NCBI GenBank assembly: GCA_030834895.1
Contig: JAUQXA010000018.1
Coordinates: 62,001-126,000 of the forward strand
Length of the DNA stretch: 64,000 nucleotides
Source: Anaerolineales bacterium
GTDB lineage: Bacteria; Chloroflexota; Anaerolineae; Anaerolineales; Villigracilaceae
Reading direction: 5' to 3'
Position numbers and translations under genes: made by a program. The notes under the pieces are model-generated. The model had not been told where the DNA came from and made no database searches. It was given only the letters and a program-made list of their open reading frames with translations. Position 1 is the first letter of the stretch. Every line of letters starts with the position of its first letter. Shown here one piece after another: positions 25,481 to 35,817 of this stretch.

Positions 25481-27382
25481 ATGGGAAAAATCATTGGCAT
25501 TGACCTCGGAACAACCAACAGTGTCGTCTCTGTGATGGAAGGCGGTACACCCACCGTTATTACCACCGCGGAAGGCGGACGACTCTGCCCATCCGTTGTG
25601 GCCTTCAACAGGAACGGCGAACGCATGGTCGGGCAGACCGCAAAACGACAGGCTGTGATTAATTCAGATAATACTGTTTATTCCATCAAGCGTTTTATGG
25701 GGCGGCATTACGATGAGACCAGCGTCGAACGCGGCATGGTTCCATTTCAAGTCATCGAGGGACCATCCAACGATGTGCGCGTCAAACTCCCTGTGACCGG
25801 CAAGGAATATTCCCCGCAGGAAATCAGCGCCATGATCCTGGGCAAACTCAAGGCCGACGCTGAAGCTTATTTGGGACAATCCGTCACACAAGCGGTTATC
25901 ACCGTCCCTGCTTATTTCAACGACAGCCAGCGCCAGGCAACAAAAGACGCGGGCAAGATCGCGGGTCTAGAAGTGCTGCGTATCATCAATGAGCCGACAG
26001 CCTCAGCTTTGGCATACGGGCTCGACAAAAAGAAGAATGAAACCATCCTGGTCTTCGACCTCGGCGGCGGCACGTTTGATGTGTCCGTCCTCGAAGTGGG
26101 CGAAGGTGTCATCGAAGTCAAATCCACCAACGGCGATACCCACCTAGGTGGCGATGACTGGGATCAGAAAATCACCAACTGGGCAGCGGACGAATTCAAG
26201 AAGGATCAGGGCATTGACCTGCGAACAGACAAGCAGGCACTGCAACGCCTACGCGAAGCCGCGGAAAAGGCCAAGATCGAACTTTCCACCGTTATGGAAA
26301 CCGAGATCAACCTCCCCTACATCACCGCCGACGCCAGCGGACCCAAGCACCTGCAGCTGAAACTTTCCCGCGCCAAATTCGAGCAGATGACCAGCGACCT
26401 GCTTCAGCGCTGCCGCAAGCCGTTCGAGGCCGCGCTCAAGGATGCAGGCTTGACTGCCGATAAACTGGACGAAGTCGTCCTCGTAGGCGGTTCGACTCGT
26501 ATGCCCATGGTTGTGGACTTGGTACGCAGCCTGACCAATGGCAAGGAGCCGAACAAAGGCGTCAATCCTGATGAGGTGGTTGCCATTGGTGCGGCCATTC
26601 AAGGCGGCGTGCTCGGCGGCGAAGTCAAAGACATCCTGCTTCTGGACGTGACTCCTCTCTCGCTCGGCGTGGAAACCATGGGCAGCGTGATGACCGTGAT
26701 GATTGAACGTAACACCACCATCCCCGTTCGCAAGACCGAGACCTATTCGACAGCGGCGGATAACCAGACCGCGGTTGATATTCACGTCTTGCAGGGTGAA
26801 CGCCCGATGGCAAACGATAATATGAGTCTCGGACGCTTCCGCCTCGATGGAATCCCACCGGCCCCGCGCGGCATTCCGCAAATCGAAGTGACCTTCGACA
26901 TTGACGCCAACGGCATCCTGCACGTGACCGCCAAAGATAAGGCAACTGGTAAGGAACAGAAGGTCGCCATTACCGCCTCGACCAACCTGAACAAAGGCGA
27001 CATCGACCGCATGGTTCAGGAAGCGCGCCAGAATGAAGCCGCCGACAAACAGCGCCGCGAAATGATCGAAGTGAAAAACAATGCCGATAACCTTGTTTAT
27101 CAAACGGAAAAGGCATTGCGCGAACTCGGCGACAAAGTTCCTGCTTCTGAGCGTGGTTCCATCGAAAACCAGATCAACGACCTGAAGCAAGCCGCGCAGG
27201 GCGACGACCTTGCCAATATCAGGCAGAAGACCGAATCCCTGCAAAACGCCTTCCACGCGTTGAGCCAGCAGTTATACGCGCAGGGACAGCCGCAGCAGCA
27301 ACAGGGTCAACCCGAAGCGGGCGGACCGTCATCCTCAGGTCCACAAAATGGTGATGTGATCGACGGCGAAGTGAAGGAATAA
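25481..27382 (+). CDS. dnaK: Chaperone protein DnaK (Hsp70)
   Basis: A 633-residue Hsp70. The ATPase domain has GIDLGTTNS (from residue ~5), [14 protein letters not shown] and VGGSTRMP. The substrate domain has [13 protein letters not shown], and the C-terminal lid ends in a Gln/Gly-rich tail and [10 protein letters not shown]. The ATG at 25481 has a CAAGGAG box; the frame extends upstream to 25316 but carries no DnaK sequence there. DnaK folds and refolds proteins with DnaJ and GrpE, neither of which is next to it. No CIRCE or other heat-shock operator was recognised upstream. Confidence 0.97.
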   Translation: MGKIIGIDLGTTNSVVSVMEGGTPTVITTAEGGRLCPSVVAFNRNGERMVGQTAKRQAVINSDNTVYSIKRFMGRHYDETSVERGMVPFQVIEGPSNDVRVKLPVTGKEYSPQEISAMILGKLKADAEAYLGQSVTQAVITVPAYFNDSQRQATKDAGKIAGLEVLRIINEPTASALAYGLDKKKNETILVFDLGGGTFDVSVLEVGEGVIEVKSTNGDTHLGGDDWDQKITNWAADEFKKDQGIDLRTDKQALQRLREAAEKAKIELSTVMETEINLPYITADASGPKHLQLKLSRAKFEQMTSDLLQRCRKPFEAALKDAGLTADKLDEVVLVGGSTRMPMVVDLVRSLTNGKEPNKGVNPDEVVAIGAAIQGGVLGGEVKDILLLDVTPLSLGVETMGSVMTVMIERNTTIPVRKTETYSTAADNQTAVDIHVLQGERPMANDNMSLGRFRLDGIPPAPRGIPQIEVTFDIDANGILHVTAKDKATGKEQKVAITASTNLNKGDIDRMVQEARQNEAADKQRREMIEVKNNADNLVYQTEKALRELGDKVPASERGSIENQINDLKQAAQGDDLANIRQKTESLQNAFHALSQQLYAQGQPQQQQGQPEAGGPSSSGPQNGDVIDGEVKE

Positions 27383-27413
27383 AAGTTCGTAACTCAACCC
27401 CGAAGGATTGATG

Positions 27414-27447
27414 AAAACGGTGACCGTGAAAAGGGTCACCGTTTTTT
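27414..27447 (+). terminator. Terminator after dnaK
   Basis: A perfect 12-bp stem (27414-27425 with 27434-27445), an 8-nt loop and a run of six T. Confidence 0.9.
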
Positions 27448-27477
27448 GCTTGATCCAACAATGCCGTGTCTTTTAAT

Positions 27478-27505
27478 TTGCCAAATCTCCAAACCCGCCT
27501 ATAAT
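27478..27505 (+). promoter_or_regulatory. Promoter of dnaG, probably leaderless
   Basis: TTGCCA (27478-27483), a 16-bp spacer and TATAAT (27500-27505). The ATG is only 10 bp further on, so the mRNA would have almost no 5' leader, and no ribosome-binding site is present. Confidence 0.65.
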
Positions 27506-27515
27506 TCATCTGTCT

Positions 27516-29441
27516 ATGTCCACGATTGACGAAATCAAAGCCAAAATCGATATCGTTGACCTTGTGTCCGAAGCGGGGGTGAAACTGCGCCATGCGGGAC
27601 GGAACTACACGGGGTTTTGCCCGTTCCATGATAACAAGCACACGCCCGCCTTCGTGGTCTGGCCCGAGTCCGGGACGTGGCGCTGCTTTGGTCAATGCAA
27701 CGAGGGCGGGGATATTTTCAAGTTCGTGATGAAGCGCGAGGGGATTCCGTTCAAGGAGGCGCTGCAAAAACTGGCTGACCGCGCGGGGGTGAAGCTCGAA
27801 TCCTTTGTGACAGAAAAGCCCGAAATCAAGGAAGCACATGACCACCTGCGGGAGTTGCTCGAATCCGTGATTGTGTATTATCGGACGCATTTGTTCAACA
27901 ACAAGGATGTGTTGACTTACCTGCGAGAAAAGCGCAAGTTGACCGACGCCACCATCGAGACATTTGGCTTGGGTTATGCCCCGCACGGATACGACAACCT
28001 GCACAAACATTTTTCAGCCAAAGGCTATAAGGAACAAGATTTGATTGACGCGGGCTTGCTCACCGTCCGCGAAGACGACACAGACGCACAGGGACACCAA
28101 AAAACGTACGATAGATTCCGCAACCGCATCATGATCCCCATCCGCGATGAGAATGGGAAGATGGCGGGCTTCGGTGCGCGCATTGTAGACCCGAATGACA
28201 TCCCCAAGTTTTTGAACTCACCCGAAACGCCGATCTTCAGCAAGGGACGGATCCTCTATGGCTTGGACCGCGCCCGCAAGCCCATCCGCATGGCGGACCA
28301 GGCAGTGATTGTGGAAGGCTACCTTGACGTGATTGCCTTGCACCAGGCGGGCTACGAGAACGTCGTCTCGCCGATGGGCACGGCATTGACCGAAGACCAG
28401 TTGCGGTTATTGAAACGTTCGACTCGGCGGATTGTGCTGGCGCTCGACCCCGATGCGGCGGGGCAGAAAGCCGTCCTGCGCGGACTCGATGCGGCGCGTT
28501 CGGCAATGGACAGGGAAGGAGAATTGGGCTTCGACGCGCGTGGATTGCTCCGCAACGAGGCACGTCTGCAGGCGGATTTGCGCGTGGCGTCCATGCCCGA
28601 TGACCTCGACCCCGATGAGATCGTGGCGCGCGACAAGGACGAGTGGAAACATCTCATTGAGAATGCAAAGCCCATCGTCACTCATGTGATGGAGGTGCTG
28701 GCCGCTGGCCAGAATCTGAACGATGCCAAGGTGAAGAATCAAATCGCGGCGCAGGTGTTGCCGCTGATCGAAGATTTGCAAACGCCCATAGAACGGGATA
28801 CCTACCGTCAGGCGCTGGCGCGAATGCTGCGGGTGGATGAAGGCTCGTTGACGGGCAACCAGCTTCAGGGTTTGCCCGCGAAGCGCCGTCCGCGTGGGAG
28901 CAGTCAAAGCCAGCAGGGTCAGAAAATGCCTGTGGTGGCTGTCAATCCCACCTTAAAAATCGAATCCTATTGCATCGGGGTTTTGCTCCGCAAGCCCGCG
29001 CTGTTGTATCGCCTGGACCGAAAGTTGCAGGAGTTCGGGTTAAGCCCGCTTGCGGCGGAGGATTTCGAGTATACTGACCACCAACAGATGTTTGGCGTCA
29101 TCCGCATGGCAGTGGAGCAGGATGAGAAGGAGCATCAGCAGTACGTGATGACCCACCTGCCAGAAGCGGTGAGCGAGATTTCGAAGGAGTTATTGGCTCA
29201 GTCCGAGAAGCTTGACCCTGTGGAGGATAAACTGCTGGAGGAACTGCTGGCGCGTTTTTTGGATTTGCGACGTGCGTACGCGATGTCGAACATCAACCAA
29301 CTGCGCTTCATGCAGGAAGAGGACCAGCAGCAGGGTGGCGCAAATTTGAAAATCTATCAGGAACAGGCTGTTCAATTTACGAAATTGCTCAACAACCTGG
29401 ACCAGGCAAAGAGAAAGTTATCGTCGAAGAGGCAGATGTAA
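27516..29441 (+). CDS. dnaG: DNA primase DnaG
   Basis: A 641-residue primase. A CHC2-type zinc finger has C35, H38, C57 and C61, with a C-x3-C second half (RCFGQC) instead of the common C-x2-C. The TOPRIM core has [16 protein letters not shown] (about 262-277) and [12 protein letters not shown] (about 308-320). A helical C-terminal region (about 480-641) would bind DnaB helicase. It makes RNA primers for replication. It is followed by the primary sigma gene, the classic macromolecular-synthesis order, though rpsU is absent. Glu/Gln-rich C-terminus. Confidence 0.95.
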   Translation: MSTIDEIKAKIDIVDLVSEAGVKLRHAGRNYTGFCPFHDNKHTPAFVVWPESGTWRCFGQCNEGGDIFKFVMKREGIPFKEALQKLADRAGVKLESFVTEKPEIKEAHDHLRELLESVIVYYRTHLFNNKDVLTYLREKRKLTDATIETFGLGYAPHGYDNLHKHFSAKGYKEQDLIDAGLLTVREDDTDAQGHQKTYDRFRNRIMIPIRDENGKMAGFGARIVDPNDIPKFLNSPETPIFSKGRILYGLDRARKPIRMADQAVIVEGYLDVIALHQAGYENVVSPMGTALTEDQLRLLKRSTRRIVLALDPDAAGQKAVLRGLDAARSAMDREGELGFDARGLLRNEARLQADLRVASMPDDLDPDEIVARDKDEWKHLIENAKPIVTHVMEVLAAGQNLNDAKVKNQIAAQVLPLIEDLQTPIERDTYRQALARMLRVDEGSLTGNQLQGLPAKRRPRGSSQSQQGQKMPVVAVNPTLKIESYCIGVLLRKPALLYRLDRKLQEFGLSPLAAEDFEYTDHQQMFGVIRMAVEQDEKEHQQYVMTHLPEAVSEISKELLAQSEKLDPVEDKLLEELLARFLDLRRAYAMSNINQLRFMQEEDQQQGGANLKIYQEQAVQFTKLLNNLDQAKRKLSSKRQM

Positions 29442-29493
29442 GTGGAGTTCAGCAGATGGAGTATTAACTTTTTTAGCGCACGAAAGGGACCCC

Positions 29494-31101
29494 ATGCCTG
29501 CAAAGTCAAAACCCAGCCCAAAGGCAAGACAAAAGACGAAACCAAAACCCTCTGTCCGTAAACCCAGGGCGGCGAAGCAGAAACTTGCCGAAGTTAAATT
29601 TTATCCATTGCTTGAAGACGAACAATCGATGGACTTGGTGGTCGATGAGATCATCGAGCCAGACGAGTCCCTGCTTTCCCAACAAGAAGAGGAACTTGAC
29701 GATTCGTTGACCGTGCGTTCGCACGAACTGGCGGCGGAACTTTCCGAAGACCCCGTGCGTCTGTACCTGCGCGAGATCGGTCAGGTGAAATTGCTTGACT
29801 CGGACAGCGAGTTTCGCCTTGCGACAATCAGCGAGGCAGACCGACACATTACGGCGCTGCGCAAGTTGAAACAACGCAAGGGTGTTTCGCAGGCCGCATC
29901 CATTTATCGTGCCTTGCTGTCGGAAATGCTTACTTCCTGGGAGCGACTGATCGAGGATGCGGGGCAGTTGGAGCATGAACTCCCCGACCTTGCCTTGATG
30001 ATTGCCGAAGCCCAGTCGCTCCATGCGGGCTGGCAGTTCGATTCCCCATCCTATTTTCGCGCCTATCTGGATAACGGACATTGGGGTGTGGATCACCTTT
30101 GGGATAGCCTCGCCCGCAACGCCTACGGTGTTTACCTGAACCTGTACCTGTTGCCGTTCAAATATGCCGAGTGGCTGCTGGGATACGTCCGCGAACAGCA
30201 CGGTTTCCCCGCCCAACGTTCCCTGCATCGTAACCTGCCGCCCGACGAAGATTTGTTCAGCGAGATGGATGCGGTGCACGTCCGCGCTGTGGAGGCGAAC
30301 CAGTCGTTGATCCGCTCGAACCTGCGGCTGGTGGTGAGCGTCGCCAAGCGTTATCTTGGACGCGGCATGTCCCTGCTCGATTTGATCCAGGAGGGCAACA
30401 TGGGGTTGCTGCGGGCAATCGGCAAGTTCGACCCGCGGCGCGGATTCAAATTCAGCACCTATGCCACGTGGTGGATTCGCCAGTCGATCAACCGCTCGAT
30501 TGCCGAACAGGCGCGGACGATTCGGATTCCCGTCCATTTGTTTGAATCCATCTCGCGGATTTTGCGCGCCCAACGGAATCTGACCCAGTCGCTCGGGCGG
30601 GATCCCAACCCGACGGAATTGGCTCTCGAAGTCGGCTATCTCTCTGCGGCTGACGTACAAACCGTCCTGCGAGCGCGGGCTGAAGACAAACCGCTCAAGG
30701 CGGAGTTGCAACGTCGGCTTGATGCAGCGACGCAAAAAGTCACACGTATTTTGCGCTCAGCCGAGGAACCGATCTCGCTCGAAGGTCCTGTCGGCGACGA
30801 AGATTCCAGTTCGCTGGGCGATTTCATCGAAGACGAAGACGCTCCGTCCCCGATGGACGCCGCCGCGCGCGAGATGCTCCGCGAACAGGTTCAACACGCG
30901 CTGGAGTCGCTTTCGGAGCGTGAACGCGAAGTACTAGAGCTGCGGTTTGGATTGCGTGATGGAAGGGAACACACGCTCGAAGAGGTGAGTCACTACTTCG
31001 ACGTGACCCGTGAGCGGGTGCGCCAAATCGAGGCAAAGGCGTTACGAAAGATGCGTCACCCCGCCCGCAGCCGCGATTTGCGCGATTATTTGGGGGATTG
31101 A
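29494..31101 (+). CDS. rpoD: RNA polymerase sigma-70 factor, probable primary sigma
   Basis: A 535-residue sigma-70 protein. A Lys-rich start is followed by region 1.2 ([16 protein letters not shown], about 87-102), a long non-conserved insert, and region 2 ([38 protein letters not shown] lies at ~272-310, then [13 protein letters not shown]). Region 3 and region 4.2 ([17 protein letters not shown], about 507-523) follow. Length and placement after dnaG fit the housekeeping factor. A GAAAGGG box precedes the ATG. Other full-length group-2 sigma factors cannot be excluded from sequence alone. Confidence 0.9.
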   Translation: MPAKSKPSPKARQKTKPKPSVRKPRAAKQKLAEVKFYPLLEDEQSMDLVVDEIIEPDESLLSQQEEELDDSLTVRSHELAAELSEDPVRLYLREIGQVKLLDSDSEFRLATISEADRHITALRKLKQRKGVSQAASIYRALLSEMLTSWERLIEDAGQLEHELPDLALMIAEAQSLHAGWQFDSPSYFRAYLDNGHWGVDHLWDSLARNAYGVYLNLYLLPFKYAEWLLGYVREQHGFPAQRSLHRNLPPDEDLFSEMDAVHVRAVEANQSLIRSNLRLVVSVAKRYLGRGMSLLDLIQEGNMGLLRAIGKFDPRRGFKFSTYATWWIRQSINRSIAEQARTIRIPVHLFESISRILRAQRNLTQSLGRDPNPTELALEVGYLSAADVQTVLRARAEDKPLKAELQRRLDAATQKVTRILRSAEEPISLEGPVGDEDSSSLGDFIEDEDAPSPMDAAAREMLREQVQHALESLSEREREVLELRFGLRDGREHTLEEVSHYFDVTRERVRQIEAKALRKMRHPARSRDLRDYLGD

Positions 31102-31114
31102 CCCTTGTTTCGTG

Positions 31115-31164
31115 CTGAGCGCAATCGAAGCACACATCATTGAAAAGCCCTTCGACTACGCTCA
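31115..31164. repeat. Palindromic repeat, family R1 (copy b)
   Basis: CTGAGCGCAATCGAAG (31115-31130) and CTTCGACTACGCTCA (31150-31164) are imperfect inverted copies. It lies in the gap between the sigma gene and nuoA. Confidence 0.75.
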
Positions 31165-31290
31165 TATCATCCCGACGCTTTTTCGGGAGGGCGAGAGCTC
31201 TTGTGAAACCAGGTACTTTCCCTAGCCTTTCCACAGCAGTCATGATATACTGGACAAAATGTGTCTTATTTCACATATCGAGAGGTTTCC

Positions 31291-31647
31291 ATGCTGTTGG
31301 AATACATCGCCATTGGCGTCATGATTGCGGTCGCCACGTTTATCGCCTTTGCGGCGATTGGGTTGGGGGAGTTGTTTGGACCAAAAAAGAACACGGAAGC
31401 AAAATCGATTCCCTACGAGTCGGGTATTACCCCATTCGGCGAAGGGACACGGCGCATGCCCATCCGCTTTTACCTGGTCGCTGTGCTGTTTATTCTTTTC
31501 GATATCGAAGTCATCTTCTTTTTGCCGTGGGCAATCGCCTTCCGACAGTTGGGGCTTTTCGGCTTGATTGAGATGGTTGTCTTCCTCGCGATTTTAACGA
31601 TTGGATATGTGTATGCCTGGAAGAAAGGAGCTTTGGAATGGGAGTAG
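31291..31647 (+). CDS. nuoA: NADH-quinone oxidoreductase subunit A
   Basis: A 118-residue membrane subunit with three helices and the conserved [10 protein letters not shown] and [12 protein letters not shown] motifs. I chose the ATG at 31291, preceded by GAGAGG, over the in-frame ATG at 31261, because family members start just before the first helix ([10 protein letters not shown]). First gene of a complete nuo operon. A TATACT box at 31246-31251 may be part of its promoter. Overlaps nuoB by 10 bp. Confidence 0.94.
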   Translation: MLLEYIAIGVMIAVATFIAFAAIGLGELFGPKKNTEAKSIPYESGITPFGEGTRRMPIRFYLVAVLFILFDIEVIFFLPWAIAFRQLGLFGLIEMVVFLAILTIGYVYAWKKGALEWE

Positions 31648-32120
31648 AACAAAAACTTGGAGATATGGGTGTGGTCACCACCACGCTTGAAAACGTGGTC
31701 AACTGGTCGCGGACGAATGCCATGTGGCCGATGCTGTTCGGGCTGGCTTGTTGCGCCATCGAGATGATGGCGGCGCAGGCTTCGCACTACGACATGAGCC
31801 GCTTCGGCATGGAGTTGATGCGTGCCAGCCCGCGCCAATCGGATTTGATGATTGTGGCGGGACGTGTCTCGAAGAAGATGGGACCTGTCCTCCGCCGACT
31901 GTACGACCAGATGCCCGAACCGAAATGGGTGATCGCCATGGGCGATTGCGCTTCGTGTGGTGGCGTCTTCAACAACTACGCCATCTTTCAAGGAGTTGAT
32001 GAGGTCGTCCCTGTGGATGTGTATGTGGCGGGCTGTCCGCCGCGCCCCGAGGCTTTGATTCACGGCATAATGACGTTGTATGAAAAAGTGAAGGGCGAGA
32101 AGTTCAAGGATTTGGCTTAG
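31638..32120 (+). CDS. nuoB: NADH-quinone oxidoreductase subunit B
   Basis: A 160-residue peripheral-arm subunit that holds cluster N2, the last iron-sulfur cluster before quinone. Ligands are visible in [18 protein letters not shown] and VAGCPPRPE. It starts within the last codons of nuoA behind an AAAGGAG box, so the two are translationally coupled. An R2 palindrome follows directly before nuoC. Confidence 0.95.
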   Translation: MGVEQKLGDMGVVTTTLENVVNWSRTNAMWPMLFGLACCAIEMMAAQASHYDMSRFGMELMRASPRQSDLMIVAGRVSKKMGPVLRRLYDQMPEPKWVIAMGDCASCGGVFNNYAIFQGVDEVVPVDVYVAGCPPRPEALIHGIMTLYEKVKGEKFKDLA

Positions 32121-32208
32121 CGTCATTGCGAGGGCGTTAGCCCGAAGCAATCTCCATCAAACATGCGGGGATTGCTTCGTCGGGGAATGCGTCCTCCTCG
32201 CAATGACG
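32121..32208. repeat. GTCATTGCGAG-type palindromic element, family R2 (copy b)
   Basis: Perfect 13-bp terminal inverted repeat, CGTCATTGCGAGG (32121-32133) with 32196-32208, plus inner GAAGCAATC/GATTGCTTC arms. It fills the nuoB-nuoC gap and is open in frame with nuoC, which makes nuoC look 19 codons too long. Confidence 0.85.
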
Positions 32209-32219
32209 AGGTGAAGGCT

Positions 32220-32732
32220 ATGGATACAAAACTGGAACCCATTGTAAAAACCATTCAGGAAAAGTTCGGCGCGACGCTGGAAGAATTTCATGACGAAGCA
32301 CATCTCTTCGTCAAACCTGAACAGATTGTCGAAGTCCTGACCCATCTCCGCGACGAGGATCATTTTGAACTGCTCTCGGTCTTGAATGTGGTGGATTATT
32401 ACCCGCAAACCTCACCGCGCTTTCATGTCGTCTATCAACTAACCTCGATTTCCAGAAATCTTTCGTTGCAGATCAGAGTCCCAGTCAATGAGGACAGCCC
32501 CAAACTGCCGACGGTGACTGGTGTGTATGCCGTGGCGAACTGGCGTGAGCGTGAACTCCTCGACATGTTCGGAATCGAGTTTGAAGGTCATCCCGACCCG
32601 CGCCGCATTTTGACTCCCGAAGGCATGGAAGGTCATCCCCTGCGGCGGGACTTCCCGCTCGGCTACGAAGAACCACAGTTCACCTTCAACTTCGACGAGA
32701 TTCGTGTGCAGAAGCCGAGTCCGAAGGAATAG
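32220..32732 (+). CDS. nuoC: NADH-quinone oxidoreductase subunit C
   Basis: A 170-residue 30-kDa-type subunit of the peripheral arm, with the signature ELLDMFGIEFEGHPDPRRIL and HPLRRDFPLGYE. The frame extends upstream to 32163, but those codons lie inside the R2 repeat; ATG 32220 (MDTKLEPIVK) is the better start. Separate from nuoD, unlike the fused NuoCD of E. coli. R2 repeats flank it on both sides. Confidence 0.93.
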   Translation: MDTKLEPIVKTIQEKFGATLEEFHDEAHLFVKPEQIVEVLTHLRDEDHFELLSVLNVVDYYPQTSPRFHVVYQLTSISRNLSLQIRVPVNEDSPKLPTVTGVYAVANWRERELLDMFGIEFEGHPDPRRILTPEGMEGHPLRRDFPLGYEEPQFTFNFDEIRVQKPSPKE

Positions 32733-32740
32733 GCAACTTC

Positions 32741-32830
32741 ATGTCATTGCGAGCGGTCTTCGCGAAGCAATTCCCTATTTGAAAGCAGGGGGTTGCTTCG
32801 AGCGGAAAAGCGCCGCTCTCGCAACGACAT
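32741..32830. repeat. GTCATTGCGAG-type palindromic element, family R2 (copy c)
   Basis: ATGTCATTGCGAGCGG (32741-32756) pairs with the arm ending at 32830, with small differences. It fills the nuoC-nuoD gap. Confidence 0.8.
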
Positions 32831-32845
32831 TAGCAAGGAATATTT

Positions 32846-34075
32846 ATGACTCAAATCGAAGAAGTTAGCATCGAACAATTCAAACACCTCGTCTCGGAGC
32901 GGGCGCTGACGGGCGAGACCATGCTCCTCAACATGGGACCACAGCACCCGTCCACGCATGGGGTGTTGCGCCTGTTGCTCGAACTGGACGGCGAGATTGT
33001 TGTCAACTGCATCCCTGACATCGGCTACCTGCACACAGGTATCGAAAAGAACATGGAAGCCAAGACCTATCAGAAGGCGGAGGTCATGACCGACCGCCTC
33101 GATTATATGAACCCGATGGGTAATAATCTGGCATATGTCATGGCGGTCGAAAAACTGGTTGACCTCGATGTGCCAGTCCGCGCACAGGCAATCCGCGTGA
33201 TCCTCGTCGAGTTGCAGCGTATCGCCTCGCACCTTGTCTGGCTGGGAAGCGTGGGACTTGACCTTGCTGCGATGTCCATGTTCCTGTATTGTTTCCGCGA
33301 GCGCGAGCAAATCCTCGACATCTTTGAGTTGGTTTCGGGTCAGCGCATGATGACCACCTATATCCGCCCTGGAGGTGTGTGGCGTGACGTGCCCGTCGAG
33401 TTCGAAAAAGCCGTCCGCGATTTTCTCAAGACCTTCCCCAAGCGCGTTGATGAATACGAAAAGCTGCTGACCAAGAATCCGCTCTTCATTGACCGTATGG
33501 TGGGGCTGGGAATCCTGGATGCCAAGACCGCGCTATCCTACGGGGTGACGGGTCCCATGCTCCGCGCTTCGGGCGTGGACTGGGACTTGCGCAAGTCCCG
33601 CCCGTATCTGGGCTATGAACAATATGACTTCAACGTCCCTGTGTTGACCGAAGGCGATACCTATGCCCGCTACCTTGTTCGCGTGCAGGAGTTCCGCGAG
33701 TCGTTGAAGATCATTGAGCAGGCGTTGAACAAACTGCCGTTTGGACCCGTCCACTCGGACAACCGCAAATTCGTCCCGCCGCCGCGCTCCGAGATTGGAG
33801 TCAGCATGGAGGCGTTGATCCACCACTTCAAGCTGTGGACCGAAGGATTCGCCGCGCCTGACGCTTCGATCTACAGCGCAGTCGAATCTCCGCGCGGCGA
33901 GTTGGGTGTGCTGCTCGCTGGTGATGGCGGACCCAAGCCGCGCCGCGTCCACATGCGGACTCCGTCATTTGATAATCTTGCAGTGTTGCCAGAAATCGTC
34001 AAGGGACATCTGGTGGCTGACTTGGTTGCCATTCTCGCTTCCGTAGATATTGTCCTCGGAGATATTGACCGATGA
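32846..34075 (+). CDS. nuoD: NADH-quinone oxidoreductase subunit D
   Basis: A 409-residue 49-kDa-type subunit that forms the quinone pocket with NuoB. Signatures are LLNMGPQHPSTHGVLRL (about 29-45), YLHTGIEKNMEAKTY and the C-terminal DIVLGDIDR. GCAAGGA box before the ATG. Overlaps nuoE by 4 bp (ATGA). Confidence 0.96.
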   Translation: MTQIEEVSIEQFKHLVSERALTGETMLLNMGPQHPSTHGVLRLLLELDGEIVVNCIPDIGYLHTGIEKNMEAKTYQKAEVMTDRLDYMNPMGNNLAYVMAVEKLVDLDVPVRAQAIRVILVELQRIASHLVWLGSVGLDLAAMSMFLYCFREREQILDIFELVSGQRMMTTYIRPGGVWRDVPVEFEKAVRDFLKTFPKRVDEYEKLLTKNPLFIDRMVGLGILDAKTALSYGVTGPMLRASGVDWDLRKSRPYLGYEQYDFNVPVLTEGDTYARYLVRVQEFRESLKIIEQALNKLPFGPVHSDNRKFVPPPRSEIGVSMEALIHHFKLWTEGFAAPDASIYSAVESPRGELGVLLAGDGGPKPRRVHMRTPSFDNLAVLPEIVKGHLVADLVAILASVDIVLGDIDR

Positions 34076-34569
34076 GTCTTGTAAAAAACCATTCGAAGGA
34101 AGTCAAACAAATCCTGTCCAAGTATCCGCCTGAGGGAAAGCGCTCGGCGGTGATGCCGCTGCTCTACCTTGCCCAGCGCGAGGAAGGTTACGTCAATAAA
34201 ACCGCGATGCAGGAGATCGCGCAGATTTTGGAAATCACCGAGACCGAAGTCGCTTCGATTGTCGGTTTCTACACTTTGTATCACGACGAGAAGGCTGGCA
34301 AGTATCGAATGCAGGTCTGCACCGATTTGCCCTGTGCCCTGCGCGGTGTGGACGAGTTCCTGCAAAACCTATGCGGCAATCTCGGAATCAAAGTCGGGGA
34401 GACCACGCCCGATGGGTTGGTCACGCTCGAGGAAGTCAAATGCCTCGCGGGTTGTGACAAGGCTCCGCTGTTCCAGACTCAGGGTCCAGATGGAATCCAG
34501 TATCACGAAAACATGACCGTGGATAAAACCATGGAACTAATCGAGGCGTTGAAGGGTGGCAAAGAATGA
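34072..34569 (+). CDS. nuoE: NADH-quinone oxidoreductase subunit E
   Basis: A 165-residue thioredoxin-like 24-kDa-type subunit with a 2Fe-2S cluster: C-x4-C in VCTDLPCALRG and C-x3-C in KCLAGCDKAP. It holds cluster N1a beside the NADH-oxidising NuoF. Overlaps both nuoD and nuoF by 4 bp, consistent with translational coupling. Confidence 0.95.
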   Translation: MSLVKNHSKEVKQILSKYPPEGKRSAVMPLLYLAQREEGYVNKTAMQEIAQILEITETEVASIVGFYTLYHDEKAGKYRMQVCTDLPCALRGVDEFLQNLCGNLGIKVGETTPDGLVTLEEVKCLAGCDKAPLFQTQGPDGIQYHENMTVDKTMELIEALKGGKE

Positions 34570-35813
34570 CTCATATCCTTTTACGTCATCGTGACATCCC
34601 CGACATTCACAAGTTGAGTGTCTACAAAAAGAACGGCGGCTTTGCGGCGTGGAAAAAAGCCGTGACTAAAATGCCTCCCGCCGAAGTGACCGAGTTGGTC
34701 AAGAACTCTGGCTTGCGCGGACGCGGTGGTGCGGGTTTTCCGACAGGCACCAAGTGGTCTTTCATTGATAGCAAGGTCTTTCCGCATTACTTCGTCGCCA
34801 ACGCCGACGAGTCCGAGCCTGGCACATTCAAAGATCGCGAAATCATGGAAAACAATCCCCTCCAGTTTTTGGAAGGCTTGGCGATTGGCTCCTATGCCGT
34901 CGGCGCGAACGTGGCTTACATCTACCTGCGCGGCGAATCGTGGGACATTGCGACCTTGCTTGATGAAAAGATCGCGGAGATGGAAAAGGCTGGTTATCTC
35001 GGCGAGAATCTTTTTGGCAAGGATTACTCGCTGAAAATCCATACCCACCTCGGCGCGGGAGCTTATATCTGCGGCGAGGAGACGGCTTTGCTCGAATCGC
35101 TCGAAGGCAAACGCGGACAACCCCGCCTGCGCCCGCCGTTTCCGCCTGCGGTGGGACTGTACGGCAAGCCGACCATCATCAACAACGTCGAGACCTTGAC
35201 TAACGTCCCGATGATTCTCGCCAATGGCGCGGACTGGTACAAGTCGATGGGCACAGCCGACAGCGCGGGCGTGAAAATCTTCTCGCTCTCGGGGCGGGTG
35301 CGCAAGCCAGGGAACTACGAACTGCCCTTTGGCGCCACCTTCCGCCAGTTGATCTACGAACACGGCGGCGGAATCATGGACGGTCGCCCCGTCAAAGTCA
35401 TCATGCCTGCGGGCGCGTCGTCTTCGATGATCGTGGTGGATGACAAAGTCCTCGACACGCCGATGGACTACGCCACCGTCCGCACCTTGCGCTCGGAGTT
35501 GGGCTCCGCTTCGGTCATCGTCATCGACGACACCGTCAGCGTGGACTGGATTGTTAGCAAGACGGTCAGCTTCTTCAAGCATGAATCGTGCGGCAAATGT
35601 ACGCCCTGCCGTGAAGGTACTTACTGGATGCAGAACATCACCAAGCGCATTGGCGCGGGCAGGGGAACGCAGGAAGACGTTGACCTGCTGCTCAACGTGG
35701 CGAAGCAGATGCAGGGCAAATGCTTCTGCGCGCTCGGCGAATTTGCCACGATGGCTGTGGTGACTGGCATTGAAAGATTCCCGCAAGACTTCAAGAAAGC
35801 GGTGAAGGCATAG
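34566..35813 (+). CDS. nuoF: NADH-quinone oxidoreductase subunit F
   Basis: A 415-residue subunit that binds NADH and FMN and holds cluster N3. GLRGRGGAGFPTGTKW (about 49-64) and YICGEETALLESLEG mark the nucleotide and flavin sites. ESCGKCTPCREG (about 340-351) gives three cluster ligands and CFCALGEFA a fourth. Its presence shows an NADH-oxidising complex, unlike the 11-subunit forms of some phototrophs and archaea. Confidence 0.96.
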   Translation: MTHILLRHRDIPDIHKLSVYKKNGGFAAWKKAVTKMPPAEVTELVKNSGLRGRGGAGFPTGTKWSFIDSKVFPHYFVANADESEPGTFKDREIMENNPLQFLEGLAIGSYAVGANVAYIYLRGESWDIATLLDEKIAEMEKAGYLGENLFGKDYSLKIHTHLGAGAYICGEETALLESLEGKRGQPRLRPPFPPAVGLYGKPTIINNVETLTNVPMILANGADWYKSMGTADSAGVKIFSLSGRVRKPGNYELPFGATFRQLIYEHGGGIMDGRPVKVIMPAGASSSMIVVDDKVLDTPMDYATVRTLRSELGSASVIVIDDTVSVDWIVSKTVSFFKHESCGKCTPCREGTYWMQNITKRIGAGRGTQEDVDLLLNVAKQMQGKCFCALGEFATMAVVTGIERFPQDFKKAVKA

Positions 35814-35817
35814 CTTT